Positions 35,601 through 44,192 are shown, numbered from the stretch's first letter. The stretch is 64,000 bases of DNA from JAZNOQ01 sp045589215 (GCA_045589215.1 JAZNOQ010000085.1:1-64000), one strand, 5' to 3'. Numbers and translations are program-made. Notes: generated by a model not told the origin, from the letters alone.

Positions 35601-37364
35601 TTGAAGCTCGGCTATGTCGAGAACGAGGATGGTGTTTCCTACACCAGCGGTGAGCTTGCACTTGCGATCAATAACTTTAACGCCGCAGTTCAGAATTATA
35701 TCAAGGTTTACAACGGCGGTGACTGTGGTGCCAATGAGACCACGGGAACCTCCGCAATTCTGGGTGACGCAGCCCGTGCGATGAACAATGCGGCGGCAGA
35801 GCTGCAGAAGTTCTACGATCAGGCGCAGAACGGTTCGGTCAACTATATTGCCAACCAGGCGTATACCGCTGAGCTTGCAGCACGCGAGGCATATGAGAAT
35901 GCAATCGCGGCATACGAAATCCTCGCTGCTACATCTGCAGTTTCGGATTACATCAGAGAGCTCGCATGGGGACTTGTCGAGGATACCGCTGAGGCGGTAG
36001 CGACCATCGGCTCGATCGCGCCCAGCGTTTACGAAATGGCACAGGACGCATACGATTATGCGATCAGCGGTGCCGCAACTCTGACCGATGCGAACGGTGA
36101 TGCGATCTGCGAGATCAGCACCTATCAGTTCTACCTCTACGCACTTTGCGGTTACCTCGGTGTACAGCCGACCGTAAAGATCGATCCGAAGAACGTGCTT
36201 CGTTGCTATGAGATCGGCCTCATTAAGAGCGATCTTACGGCAAAGGCAGCGCTTGATCAGATCTGCAATATCTTGAAGATTGAGGACGCAACGGTTGCTC
36301 CTGATTATGCGGCTCTCTTTGCAGGCTATCTGAGCAAGTCCGGTCAGGTCGGATTTGAAACCAGATACAACACCTTCGCCGAAAGATGGCAGGAATATCA
36401 GGAGATCTACGAGCGATATAAGAACAAGAAGGCGACCTCGATTGATCTCGCGAATGCTCTGACTCCTTTGATGAATGCTGCAATTTACCTCAACACCGAA
36501 TTCGGCTATTTCGTCGATCTGTTTGAGGCTTCGCCCAAGTCTGCGAACAGCATCATTACCTTCTACGAGAATTCGCTTGATCTTCAGGCTCAGGCGAATG
36601 CCTTCTCGGCTGCATTTGCGGCTTGCTATGCTGCGGAAAATCCGTCCTCGGCACAGCTGAAGACGCTTGCCGATGCGGCGAAGATGCTCTCTGCATCCTT
36701 CGATACGATTTCCGACGATTATGCGATCGTTCCGAGCGATTCCGCAACCGGTATCAACTCGTATGCTAAGAATGCCGAAAAGCATATGACGGTTCTTAAG
36801 AACGCTATGGAGACTGCGAAGTCGGTGCTTGCAACGCTTCAGAGGACCCCGATCGCCGAGGGTGAAGAGGGCTATGCAGAGCGTCAGGCAGCGATCGCTT
36901 TGGCCCTTGAATACGTTCAGTATACCGAACGCAATTACAACGAAGTTGAAGCGGCTGCTAACGAGGTTGTTGATCTTGCGGAGAAGGCTTACGAAGAAGC
37001 TTCGAAGATCGATGAGGTTGTGAAGTACTGCAAGGCGGTCGAAGAGGTGACCTTTGCTGCAGAGGAGGATGAACGCCTTCTCGACGTGGCTCCCAAGTTC
37101 ATCGAGCTTCTCCATCCGTACGATTATATCGCTCCGGAGGTAGAGGAGGAGATCCTTGAGGATGAGGAAGAGGTATATAACAAGTACAGCTCGGATAAGA
37201 ACAGTGTCGTGCTTGTAACCTATTCGAACGGAACCAGATTCCTGTTGAATTATTGCAACTATGCAATCGTGGTGGAAATCGACGGAGTTTCTTACCGCGT
37301 GGAATCTCAGAGCTATCAAAAGATTCCCGTGGTGGAAAGTGAGGTAGAAGACAATGACCAGTGA
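32637..37364 (+). CDS. Giant secreted DUF5696-type protein with a helical insertion
   Basis: 1575 residues. Signal peptide 1-29 (SMFLAVLFVIGTCSVTIGAAD). The N-terminal half (about 35-560) is beta-rich with YLTLE-type strands; 571-930 resembles a TIM-barrel glycosidase-like domain (IPLYINTFGAIE, YKVFPDFDFVYVS). Residues about 950-1510 are Ala/Glu/Lys-rich and look helical. The last 55 residues (VLVTYSNGTRFLLNYCNYAIVV) resemble the end of DUF5696 proteins known to me from Paenibacillus, suggesting the helical part is inserted before the closing strands. Function unknown; a cell-surface glycan-binding or glycosidase role is inferred. The stop overlaps the next permease start by 11 bp. Confidence 0.72.
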   Translation: MKFRRIISMFLAVLFVIGTCSVTIGAADTSTGTSNSSSSGTVAEKVTYSYYTNSSPNPEDATVQYFVDKDLEWTEAKVFDTPNEKLQTMDLRLQQNGYQLYVDEYSGEVACRNLTTEEILFTNPYNIGASTAKGNQLYELMSQILVEYTDKSTGVTTTFTSFKETSVRGQLKVKNIKNGLRVEYTVGREEAKMLVPRLIEKTRFETKIQSVLEEALVAEGEVGRLKINKVVKWYKLYDISQATNDIEYDSMIAIVPIAREMPVYSIDESVTSVQLAAIEMLIKTYASSYTYEDLDYDHELTEYEGEEQNPPLFKMALEYIISDEGLTVTLPANGLRFDESRYTLENISVLPYMGAGMSPNEGYTFFPDGSGALFDFEELRQLSSTSISGQVYGVDYAYQTIAATHQETIRYPVFGVVEVQQLEKLAPDLSIREYEQDRGFVAIITEGDSMAKLTSVHGGKTTHEYHSVKMTYYPRPKDSYNLKDALSSTSNGSGAMWEVVSSRKYTGNYTVKYVMLTDTDVAEQIQHDMGEGETFDYYECSYMGMASAYRDYLLDTGVLTPLTEEDISDDIPLYINTFGAIETTQKIMSIPVDVTVALTSFKDVAEMYAQLEKVGITNVNFKLTGYSNGGMYATVPYYLDWEKAVGGDNGFEALLDDANKKGYKVFPDFDFVYVSETGMIDGLALRKHVVKSIDNRYTSRREYSATKQAFVSYFELCISPAYYDHFYEKLTTNYLKHFEDTDYNTSISIGTLGSELNSDFDEDDPFNREDSKQSTIKAFKYFDENYDYVMTNGGNAYTWKYVDYILDVPLDSSRFIRASASVPFMGIVLHGYVQFSGTPINMEGNLNYAFLKAIENGASVNFVLSYQNTTTLKNDMRLSKYYSIRYDIWFDDVVTIYNNLNSLLSDVQLETIVDHEFIDALRVADLDEAKNDLDAAILDSIEAEREALDKQKLEEIQTILNARQLIRINSAAVTAELEKLMGYKESLILKLGYVENEDGVSYTSGELALAINNFNAAVQNYIKVYNGGDCGANETTGTSAILGDAARAMNNAAAELQKFYDQAQNGSVNYIANQAYTAELAAREAYENAIAAYEILAATSAVSDYIRELAWGLVEDTAEAVATIGSIAPSVYEMAQDAYDYAISGAATLTDANGDAICEISTYQFYLYALCGYLGVQPTVKIDPKNVLRCYEIGLIKSDLTAKAALDQICNILKIEDATVAPDYAALFAGYLSKSGQVGFETRYNTFAERWQEYQEIYERYKNKKATSIDLANALTPLMNAAIYLNTEFGYFVDLFEASPKSANSIITFYENSLDLQAQANAFSAAFAACYAAENPSSAQLKTLADAAKMLSASFDTISDDYAIVPSDSATGINSYAKNAEKHMTVLKNAMETAKSVLATLQRTPIAEGEEGYAERQAAIALALEYVQYTERNYNEVEAAANEVVDLAEKAYEEASKIDEVVKYCKAVEEVTFAAEEDERLLDVAPKFIELLHPYDYIAPEVEEEILEDEEEVYNKYSSDKNSVVLVTYSNGTRFLLNYCNYAIVVEIDGVSYRVESQSYQKIPVVESEVEDNDQ

Positions 37365-38316
37365 TATGAATCTTCAAAATACCGTAAGCACTCCGAAGTC
37401 GGGGAAGAAGAAAAAGGCTTCTTCCCTGAACGCCCGGAAGGCTCGCGCAGGTTGGTGGTTCGTTGCCCCCTTTATCGTGGGCTTTGTCCTGATCTATCTG
37501 CCGATCCTTATTGAGTCGATCACCTATACCTTCTGCGAGGTTACAACTCTCGGCCCCGGTGAATTCGAAACGAAATTCGTCGGCTTCGAGAACTATCAGA
37601 ATGCATTCTTGGTGGATGCGAAATTCGTTCCCACCCTGCTCGGGGGTCTGCAGACCCTTGCGCTGAATATCCCGATGATCGTTATTTTCTCACTCTTTAT
37701 GGCGGTCATTCTCAACCAGAAGATGGTCGGTCGTACCTTCTTCCGTGCAGTATTCTTTATCCCCGTCGTTCTTTCGGTCGGTATTCTTGAGAACCTTGAC
37801 CCGAACTTCGACCCCGGTGCCGACGGTATTTCGGACGGCTCGGGAGAGAATGCGACTGAGGACCTAGTCTCTGCATTTGACCTTGCAATGCTCTTCCAGA
37901 GTATGAAGATCGGGGAACAGCTTGTTCAGATCGTTGTTGATGCGATCAACGGCGTTCAGGAGATCATCAGCCGTTCGGGCGTACAGTTCCTGATCTTCTT
38001 GACCGGTCTGCAGTCGATCTCGCCTGCGATCTACGAGTCGTGTCAGATCGACGGCGCGACCTCTTGGGAGACCTTCTGGAAGATCACTCTGCCGATGATA
38101 TCACCGATGATCCTTGTTAATGCGATCTATACCGTCATTGACAGCTTTACGGTGAATAACGTAGTCATGGACTATGTTCTGAATTACAGCGCGAACGTTA
38201 CGGATGGTATTGCTTCGGCAATGGCTTGGTCGTACGTCTTGATCGTTGTCGGAATCATTGGAATTGTGGCACTTCTGCTCAAGGGCTTTGTCTTCTATCA
38301 GAAGCGTGATGCATAA
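37354..38316 (+). CDS. Sugar ABC transporter permease, MalF/LplB type (pair 2)
   Basis: 320 residues, six membrane helices, with an unusual 30-50 residue acidic insertion at about 145-175 (PNFDPGADGISDGSGENATEDL). EAA loop YESCQIDGATSWETFWKITLP near 228-248. The start overlaps the DUF5696 gene by 11 bases, indicating translational coupling, and the operon continues with the partner permease. It is clearly a second, distinct pair and not a duplicate of pair 1. Confidence 0.92.
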   Translation: MTSDMNLQNTVSTPKSGKKKKASSLNARKARAGWWFVAPFIVGFVLIYLPILIESITYTFCEVTTLGPGEFETKFVGFENYQNAFLVDAKFVPTLLGGLQTLALNIPMIVIFSLFMAVILNQKMVGRTFFRAVFFIPVVLSVGILENLDPNFDPGADGISDGSGENATEDLVSAFDLAMLFQSMKIGEQLVQIVVDAINGVQEIISRSGVQFLIFLTGLQSISPAIYESCQIDGATSWETFWKITLPMISPMILVNAIYTVIDSFTVNNVVMDYVLNYSANVTDGIASAMAWSYVLIVVGIIGIVALLLKGFVFYQKRDA

Positions 38317-38334
38317 GGAAAGGAGGAAGAAGTA

Positions 38335-39453
38335 ATGAATCAAGAAACGATGCCAAAGGTTAAAAAAGAAACGAAAAATAAAATTCGCGTTGAATTTGAC
38401 AGAACTCCGCTGAAAGAGCGTCTGATGTCAAAGTTTCTCAGCCTGTTCTTTCTGAAGAAGGTTGTGTGGTATATTTTTCGTCTCGTCCTTCTGATTGGTA
38501 TTGCATACGTAATCCTTTCTCCCTTCCTCACGATGCTTATGAGATCCTTCATGAGCCTCGACGATCTTGCTGACCCCACGGTCATGCTGATCCCGAAGCA
38601 TTGGAACGTCAGGATATATAAGGAAGTCTGGACACAGAACGGATATCTTGAGGCCTTTGTCAATACCTTCATCCTCTCCGGCAGTACGGCGTTGATCCAG
38701 ACGTTCGTCTGCTGTCTGATCGGATACGGTCTTGCAAAGTTCAAGTTCAAGGGCAACAAGCTGATCTTTTTCGCAGTCATCTTTACGATGATCGTTCCGC
38801 ATCAGGCTCTTTACAGCTCAATGCACATCAATTTCTCCTCCTTTGACGTTTTTGGAATCTTCCAATTCCTGAACGGAGGCGGAATCGATCTGTTCGGTAT
38901 CACGACGATCAACAACAGCTTCTTCGAGATGATCGATATTTTCCCGGACACCGATGCTTTTAATAAGGTGTTCCAGAAAAACGGTCTGAACTTGATCGGC
39001 TCGGACATCCCGATTTATCTGCTTTCGTTTACCGGACTTGCGTTTAAGAACGGTCTGTATATCTTTATGCTTCGTCAGTTCTATCAGGGCGTTCCGGATG
39101 AGCTTGAGGAATCGGCATATATGGATGGATCGGGTACCTTCCGAACCTTCATACAGATCATTCTGCCGCTGTCGATCCCGATGATGATCACGGTGTTCAT
39201 TTTCGCGTTCTGCTGGCAGTGGACGGATGACTTCTATGCGCAGGCATTCAATCCGACGAATAAGAGCCTGCTGATGGATGATGTCATTCAACCTCCGGTT
39301 ACAATGTCCATAGAGGTTGCGGAGAACCCGGACTATAAGACCGTTATCAACAATACGGCGGGTCTGATGGTGCTTGCACCGCTTTTGATCCTTTACTGCG
39401 CGGGACAGAAGTTCCTCGTACAGGGTATCGAAAGCTCCGGTCTTGCAAACTGA
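38335..39453 (+). CDS. Carbohydrate ABC transporter permease, MalG/LplC type (pair 2)
   Basis: 372 residues, about 80 longer than the pair-1 partner; a basic N-terminal tail of about 45 residues and an extracellular insertion around residues 160-220 (the SFDVFGIFQF to SDIPIYLLS region) explain the excess. Six membrane helices. EAA loop ESAYMDGSGTFRTFIQIILP near 260-280. Ribosome site GGAAAGGAGG. Last gene of the operon, ending in a hairpin terminator at 39487. Confidence 0.92.
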   Translation: MNQETMPKVKKETKNKIRVEFDRTPLKERLMSKFLSLFFLKKVVWYIFRLVLLIGIAYVILSPFLTMLMRSFMSLDDLADPTVMLIPKHWNVRIYKEVWTQNGYLEAFVNTFILSGSTALIQTFVCCLIGYGLAKFKFKGNKLIFFAVIFTMIVPHQALYSSMHINFSSFDVFGIFQFLNGGGIDLFGITTINNSFFEMIDIFPDTDAFNKVFQKNGLNLIGSDIPIYLLSFTGLAFKNGLYIFMLRQFYQGVPDELEESAYMDGSGTFRTFIQIILPLSIPMMITVFIFAFCWQWTDDFYAQAFNPTNKSLLMDDVIQPPVTMSIEVAENPDYKTVINNTAGLMVLAPLLILYCAGQKFLVQGIESSGLAN

Positions 39454-39486
39454 TCTAAATCTTGGTTTATCCCAAGAATTACCCTT

Positions 39487-39524
39487 AAGGGGGCTATCTC
39501 AACGAGGTAGCCCCCCTTTTTCCA
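39487..39524 (+). terminator. Terminator of the carbohydrate ABC operon
   Basis: AAGGGGGCTATCTC and AGGTAGCCCCCCTT form a stable hairpin with a C-T-rich tail ending in TTTTT. Confidence 0.85.
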
Positions 39525-39531
39525 AAAACAA

Positions 39532-39574
39532 AAGAGCCATCGACGACCGGCTTGCACGCCGTATCCGATGGCTC
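39532..39574 (-). terminator. Terminator of the minus-strand GDPD gene
   Basis: AGAGCCATCG and its complement CGATGGCTCT flank a 23-base loop; reading the minus strand it is followed by TTTTGTTTT. It lies just beyond the end of the GDPD gene. Confidence 0.75.
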
Positions 39575-39597
39575 TCTTTGGTTTTGTTACGGTTATT

Positions 39598-40320
39598 TTA
39601 TTCGAGAATGTTCGAGGTAATGTAATCTATGCCCCAAGCGATCAGATCTTCGGCATTTTCAAGCTGATCCACCGTCCAGCAATTGACGCGAATGCCGTTT
39701 TCGTGGCAGAGTGCGATCTTTTCTGCATCGAGTGCCTTGTAATGAATATCAAGGTCGAGATCTTGTGCCTTGAGTCGGTCGATCAGATCCTCGGAAAATT
39801 TTTTGGTGATAAACTGTGCCGCTTGTGTGGGATATTTCTTACGGAGAAATACCAGATTTTCATAGCAAGACGAAATAAAGATCGTTTTGTCGAGATAGCC
39901 GAGTTCGTCGATGATCCTGCAGATCTCATAGATATCCTCTTCGAAAAATGCTTTTTTCAGCTCAAGTACTGCATACTTTTCGTAATATTTGCAGACGTTG
40001 ATGTATTCCTCCAGATTGGGCATACGAAGGTCGATGCGTCCTCTTTTGCCCTCCTTGTCGGTGAGGGGAAGCGCACGAAGGGTATCGTACGTGGTTTCCT
40101 CGACAACCATGTTGTCGATCGCAACGCGAGCGGTGGTATCATCGTGGAAGAGAATGTACTTTCCGTCGCCGGTCTTTTGGATGTCGGTCTCGATGCCGTA
40201 ATAGGAACGGTTACCTGCCGCAACGAATGCGGGCATGGTGTTTTCCTTCTCAAGTCCGCTGCAGCCGCGATGTGCGACCATCAGGGTCTTTCCTTTGTTT
40301 TTTATGTGGATGGTATCCAT
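39598..40320 (-). CDS. Glycerophosphodiester phosphodiesterase (GDPD)
   Basis: 240 residues, one GDPD TIM barrel, no signal peptide, so cytoplasmic. HRG motif at about 17-19 (VAHRGCSGLEKENT), metal site in GIETDIQKT, second catalytic His in LFHDDTTAR. Hydrolyses glycerophosphodiesters to glycerol 3-phosphate and an alcohol. A second GDPD domain occurs in the fusion at 15703. Start ATG at 40320 with GGAGG upstream. The end is followed by the 39532 hairpin. Confidence 0.92.
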   Translation of the reverse strand: MDTIHIKNKGKTLMVAHRGCSGLEKENTMPAFVAAGNRSYYGIETDIQKTGDGKYILFHDDTTARVAIDNMVVEETTYDTLRALPLTDKEGKRGRIDLRMPNLEEYINVCKYYEKYAVLELKKAFFEEDIYEICRIIDELGYLDKTIFISSCYENLVFLRKKYPTQAAQFITKKFSEDLIDRLKAQDLDLDIHYKALDAEKIALCHENGIRVNCWTVDQLENAEDLIAWGIDYITSNILE

Positions 40321-40371
40321 GGCGTGATTCCTCCGAGCGGTTGCAGATATGATTTGCGGAAAACGCAGTGA

Positions 40372-41400
40372 TCAGCACTTGATCTCGTGGATCCAACCTG
40401 CGGGTGCCTCGATCCTGCCCATCTGAATGCCCGTGAGGGTCTCGTAGAGCTGCTTTGTGACCTTGCCCATCTCGTTCATTCCCGAGGGGAGGCAGATCTC
40501 CTTGCCGTGGTCGACGATCTTACCGACGGGGGAGATGACCGCCGCCGTACCGCAAAGTCCGCATTCTGCCATATCGGAAAGCTCGGAGAGATAGACCTCT
40601 CGCTCCTCGACGTCAAGTCCAAGGTATTCCTTCGCGACGTAGACGAGACTGCGGCGAGTGATCGAGGGAAGAATGCTGTCCGACTTCGGCGTGACCACCT
40701 TTCCGTCCTTTGTAACGAAAAGAATGTTCGCACCGCCCGTTTCCTCGATCTTCGTGCGTGTGCCGGGATCAAGATAAATGTTTTCGTCGTAGCCCTGCTC
40801 GTGTGCATCAACGATATTGTACAGCGACATCGCGTAATTCAGTCCCGCCTTGATGTGACCGGTTCCGCGCGGAGCGGCACGGTCAAGATCGGATACGCGG
40901 AGGGTAAGCGGACGAACGCCGCCCTTGAAGTACGGACCTACGGGGGTTGCAAAGAGACGGAACTGATATTCCTGCGCGGGCTTTACGCCGATGACCGAGC
41001 TGCTTCCGAACACGAAGGGACGGAGATAAAGGGTTGCGCCCGAGCCGTACGGAGGAACCCAAGCGGCATTTGCCGCGACGGTCTTCTCAACAGCTTCGAT
41101 GAAACGCTCTGCGGGGAGTGCAGGGATCTTTAGCTGACGGGACGAGTCGATCATACGCTGTGCGTTCAGATCGGGACGGAAGGTAACAATGCGGCCGTCC
41201 TCGGTGGTGTATGCCTTGAGGCCCTCAAAGCAGGTTTGTGCATACTGAAGCACGCCTGCGCATTCGCTGATCGTGATCGTGTTTTCCGTAGAGAGCGCGC
41301 CGTCATCCCATGCGCCGTCCTTGAAGTTCGTGACATAGCGATAGTCGGTGGGAATGTAGCCGAAGCCGAGACTCGCCCAATCAATATTTTTCTTTTCCAT
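40372..41400 (-). CDS. ilvE: Branched-chain amino acid aminotransferase
   Basis: 342 residues, PLP fold type IV. Features: QTCFEGLKAYTTEDGRI (substrate loop), TLYLRPFVF, the Schiff-base Lys in GHIKAGLNYA, and ANILFVTKDGKVVTPKSDSILPSITR near the PLP-phosphate site. Catalyses the last step of leucine, isoleucine and valine synthesis with glutamate. The GGAAAGGCAGGTATATTTT leader before ATG has a weak Shine-Dalgarno. No ilv or leu genes are adjacent. Confidence 0.95.
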   Translation of the reverse strand: MEKKNIDWASLGFGYIPTDYRYVTNFKDGAWDDGALSTENTITISECAGVLQYAQTCFEGLKAYTTEDGRIVTFRPDLNAQRMIDSSRQLKIPALPAERFIEAVEKTVAANAAWVPPYGSGATLYLRPFVFGSSSVIGVKPAQEYQFRLFATPVGPYFKGGVRPLTLRVSDLDRAAPRGTGHIKAGLNYAMSLYNIVDAHEQGYDENIYLDPGTRTKIEETGGANILFVTKDGKVVTPKSDSILPSITRRSLVYVAKEYLGLDVEEREVYLSELSDMAECGLCGTAAVISPVGKIVDHGKEICLPSGMNEMGKVTKQLYETLTGIQMGRIEAPAGWIHEIKC

Positions 41401-41530
41401 AAAATATACCTGCCTTTCGGAAATGTTCTCTATAAGCCCATGTGAAGGGGCAACGCAATTATTTTATCACATCTTGCTTCAAAATGCGATAGCTTTTTGA
41501 AAAAAATTTCGCGTTTTGTGTATTTTTTCG

Positions 41531-41553
41531 CAAAAAAATGAGTGAAGCCTCAT
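41531..41553 (-). terminator. Terminator of the RNHCP gene
   Basis: ATGAG and CTCAT pair around a 6-base loop (41538-41553); reading the minus strand a run of seven T follows. It is just downstream of the stop at 41556. Confidence 0.65.
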
Positions 41554-41555
41554 AT

Positions 41556-41891
41556 TTACGGCTCAATGGCGGTCAATTTGATGATCAACCGAAGATCATC
41601 GGGCTGAACCTTCGCCTCGTGTGCCGTTCGGTTTCTGCGGATCATGCCGCACTTTTTGCATTTATGCACGATCATATAGCCCTTTTTTGAGTCCACCTCT
41701 ACGCGGATCGGCTCGAGGTCGCCGCCGCAGTTCGCCGCGCGATCGCCCGGGTTTACATCGAGGTGAAGAGACCATAGGCAGAAGGGGCAATGATTGCGCG
41801 AGGAATAGCCGAGGGGCTTGACCTCTTTGCCGCAATGCGCGCAGATAAAGGATTCGTCGAGCTTTGTGAAGCGCTTGCTTTCAAGTTCCAT
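41556..41891 (-). CDS. RNHCP-domain zinc-ribbon protein
   Basis: 111 residues. The name-giving signature appears as SSRNHCPFCLWSLHLD, preceded by ICAHCGKEV and followed by PGDRAANCGG and HKCKKCG, i.e. several CxxC pairs for zinc binding. The RNHCP family is of unknown function, often in Firmicutes. Located downstream of the large membrane protein gene and upstream of ilvE, same strand; a 36 bp gap to the membrane protein stop suggests one transcript. Confidence 0.9.
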   Translation of the reverse strand: MELESKRFTKLDESFICAHCGKEVKPLGYSSRNHCPFCLWSLHLDVNPGDRAANCGGDLEPIRVEVDSKKGYMIVHKCKKCGMIRRNRTAHEAKVQPDDLRLIIKLTAIEP

Positions 41892-41927
41892 AAACAGCCT
41901 TTCCGTAAAATCGTCCGTTTTGTGCCG

Positions 41928-44192
41928 TTAATTCGGCGTAAAGAATTTCTTCAGTGAAATAAAGGTATCGGTCGCGTATTTTGTAAGGTTTGCGTTATAC
42001 GAAACCGAGAGGAGGAGAGACGCGATACACGCGACGGTGAAGAAAAGAAGCACCAAAGAAGTGATCGCCTTTTTGCCTTTCGGGATAACCGTCGAGCTGC
42101 CGCTTGCTTCTTCTGCTTGCCCATCTGTACCTGAAAACGCGGAAGAGAGAGCAAAGGCGAGAAATACTGCCGCGAGAGCCCCCATAACGGTCAGATCGGC
42201 AACGTAACGGAAGATCACTCCACCGAGTGAAAAATCAAGAAGTGCAACCGTGAAGATACCGACGAGGGTACACATAAGGAGGACCTTTTCGTAGCGCGTG
42301 CGGTCTTTCAGAAACAGCGCGGCAGGAGAAAGCAGGAGCGCACGGAAGAGGGGCAGGGCAAAGAGCCCGAAGCTTGCGTCGATATAAACGTAGTGTCCGT
42401 AATCCGAGAGGCTCTCGCGGTTGATCGAAAGGAAGGGGAAGAACGCCGAGAGCTTCAGATCCTGCAGAAAATAGTGATAGAGCGCGGGGAAGATGTCACC
42501 GAGGGACAGCTCGTTGTAGCGGACGTCGCTGACCGTCAGCTGATAGGAGGTGCCGAATTCAAAAATCGATCCGAACCGCGCTTTGTTGAGACAAAGCAGG
42601 ACAGTAAGCCCGATCAGCACGGGGAGACCGAGCGCGATGAGCGACAGCGCGATCTCCTTTGGGGGCGCGAAAAAGCTACGCATCCGCATCAAGCGTGCCG
42701 CGAAACGTTTGCTAAGTGAGCTGTGAGCATCGTTCGGGGGATCTTCGTGGCCGTTCGGCTCATCCGATTCGGAGGGCTCGGCGCGCCGCTTCAGGACACG
42801 GAAGACGAGATACGGGATCACGATGAATGCGGCAAGCAGAGCGATGTTTAGCCTCGAATGAAGAATGAATGCAAAGGAGAGCCCCGCAAGAACGTAGAAA
42901 ACCGTCCGTGTGCGGAACCGCTCGGCTTCGGCTGCCTTCAGGAGAAGGTAGAGGAATACAGATAGAAAGGCACTTGCCGCAAGTGTTGCGATATAATAGA
43001 AGGGTGTTACGCTTCGTGCGATCAGAAGCATAAGAGAGCCGACGAACGCTGTGACCGCTCCGAGCCAGACAACGGGCAGGGGAAGTCTCTGCTTTTCGTG
43101 GAGATCTGCCCATTTCAGTACACAAAGCGGGATAAAGACCGCAGCGATGAGGAGAAATACCGTCATCACGATGCCGTCGGAGGGAAGAGCACCCGAGAAG
43201 AGATAATAGGGGAAATAAACGAGTAGGATGGGGGCTACTCCGAAATACGAATAATATTTTCCGTCGTAATACGCGCGGTCCCAAAGGGGATCTGCATCAA
43301 CGCGGGTGGCGTAGTCGTAGGGGTTTTCAAGAGAAAGCATCTCGTCAGAGACCGGTATGTCAAGATGAAGCTGTCCCTTCATAAAAGCATCAAACTGCTG
43401 GATATAGGGCTGATAGTTGCGTACAGCGCCCTGAAGCGGATACGCGATCGCGTCCTTTTGATAGAGAAAGAGGGACGAAAAGAAGATCGCGAGGAAAAGC
43501 GTCACGAGGACGGCGGTTTTTGCGCCGTACCGATGGCGGAGGTTCTTCGGATCGTAATTGGTGTAGAAAAGCCCCGTCACCGAAAGCAGAGCCGGAATGA
43601 TGAGGAGAAGTGCTACGAGCAGAAAACGAAGGAATGAGAACGCAAACGCAGGTGTTTCGTTGATCCGAACCTCGCGAAGCTCGATCGCACCCTTGAGGTT
43701 TGAGAATGAGAGCCGCAGATTTCCCTTGTCTTCGTTATCGATCGAAAGATGAAGCAAGACCGAAGAGAATTCGCCGCCCTCACCGACCGCAAAGGCTTCG
43801 TTTGCAACGGTAATGAAGCCGCCGCTCGACCAGGTCGTGCGCGGATCGGTCGCTGTGACCATTATCTCCGGAGCAGGAAGGGTGTCCCTTGTGTTCGGAT
43901 TCGTGTATCGGATGTCAAAGGCTACTGTGGAGATGTCGCCGGGGATCTCTTTAAAGGTAATAGACACCGAGCCCGACTGTGACGGGGTGAGAAGATACGG
44001 GTCGCTTTCGTCGGTCTTTTCGACGGTGCAGTAGGGGAGAAGAGAGATCTCTTCTTTTCCTGCGTTATAGATAAAGAAACGGCTGAAATTCGCAAAGAGA
44101 AGCTCGAATATGAGCGCAAGGAGAACGCAAAGGATCACCGCCCGCATCATACGGACGGAACTTGGGTATTTGCTGAAAATCGATGGCTTCAC
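41928..44192 (-). CDS. Large polytopic membrane protein, putative GT-C-like
   Basis: 754 residues from GTG at 44192, chosen because GGAAAGGAGAG lies 7 bases upstream; upstream in-frame ATG at 44246 lies in the promoter region. About 10-12 membrane helices. A signal-anchor near the N-terminus, an extracytoplasmic beta-rich region at about 50-190, then helices. The pattern NPYDYATRVDADPLWDRAYYDGKYYSYFGVAP is characteristic of uncharacterised Firmicutes membrane proteins of GT-C-like layout, with the acidic residues near an early loop. Function unknown; a lipid-linked sugar transferase is inferred only. Confidence 0.65.
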   Translation of the reverse strand: MKPSIFSKYPSSVRMMRAVILCVLLALIFELLFANFSRFFIYNAGKEEISLLPYCTVEKTDESDPYLLTPSQSGSVSITFKEIPGDISTVAFDIRYTNPNTRDTLPAPEIMVTATDPRTTWSSGGFITVANEAFAVGEGGEFSSVLLHLSIDNEDKGNLRLSFSNLKGAIELREVRINETPAFAFSFLRFLLVALLLIIPALLSVTGLFYTNYDPKNLRHRYGAKTAVLVTLFLAIFFSSLFLYQKDAIAYPLQGAVRNYQPYIQQFDAFMKGQLHLDIPVSDEMLSLENPYDYATRVDADPLWDRAYYDGKYYSYFGVAPILLVYFPYYLFSGALPSDGIVMTVFLLIAAVFIPLCVLKWADLHEKQRLPLPVVWLGAVTAFVGSLMLLIARSVTPFYYIATLAASAFLSVFLYLLLKAAEAERFRTRTVFYVLAGLSFAFILHSRLNIALLAAFIVIPYLVFRVLKRRAEPSESDEPNGHEDPPNDAHSSLSKRFAARLMRMRSFFAPPKEIALSLIALGLPVLIGLTVLLCLNKARFGSIFEFGTSYQLTVSDVRYNELSLGDIFPALYHYFLQDLKLSAFFPFLSINRESLSDYGHYVYIDASFGLFALPLFRALLLSPAALFLKDRTRYEKVLLMCTLVGIFTVALLDFSLGGVIFRYVADLTVMGALAAVFLAFALSSAFSGTDGQAEEASGSSTVIPKGKKAITSLVLLFFTVACIASLLLSVSYNANLTKYATDTFISLKKFFTPN

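Noticed and set aside
34515..37319. A 934-codon open frame on the minus strand, antisense to the DUF5696-type gene
   Set aside because: It has no ribosome site or family resemblance and mirrors a long, well-supported plus-strand gene; such long shadows arise from codon bias. The same applies to 26292-28367 (-), 29632-30825 (-) and 46179-47984 (-).
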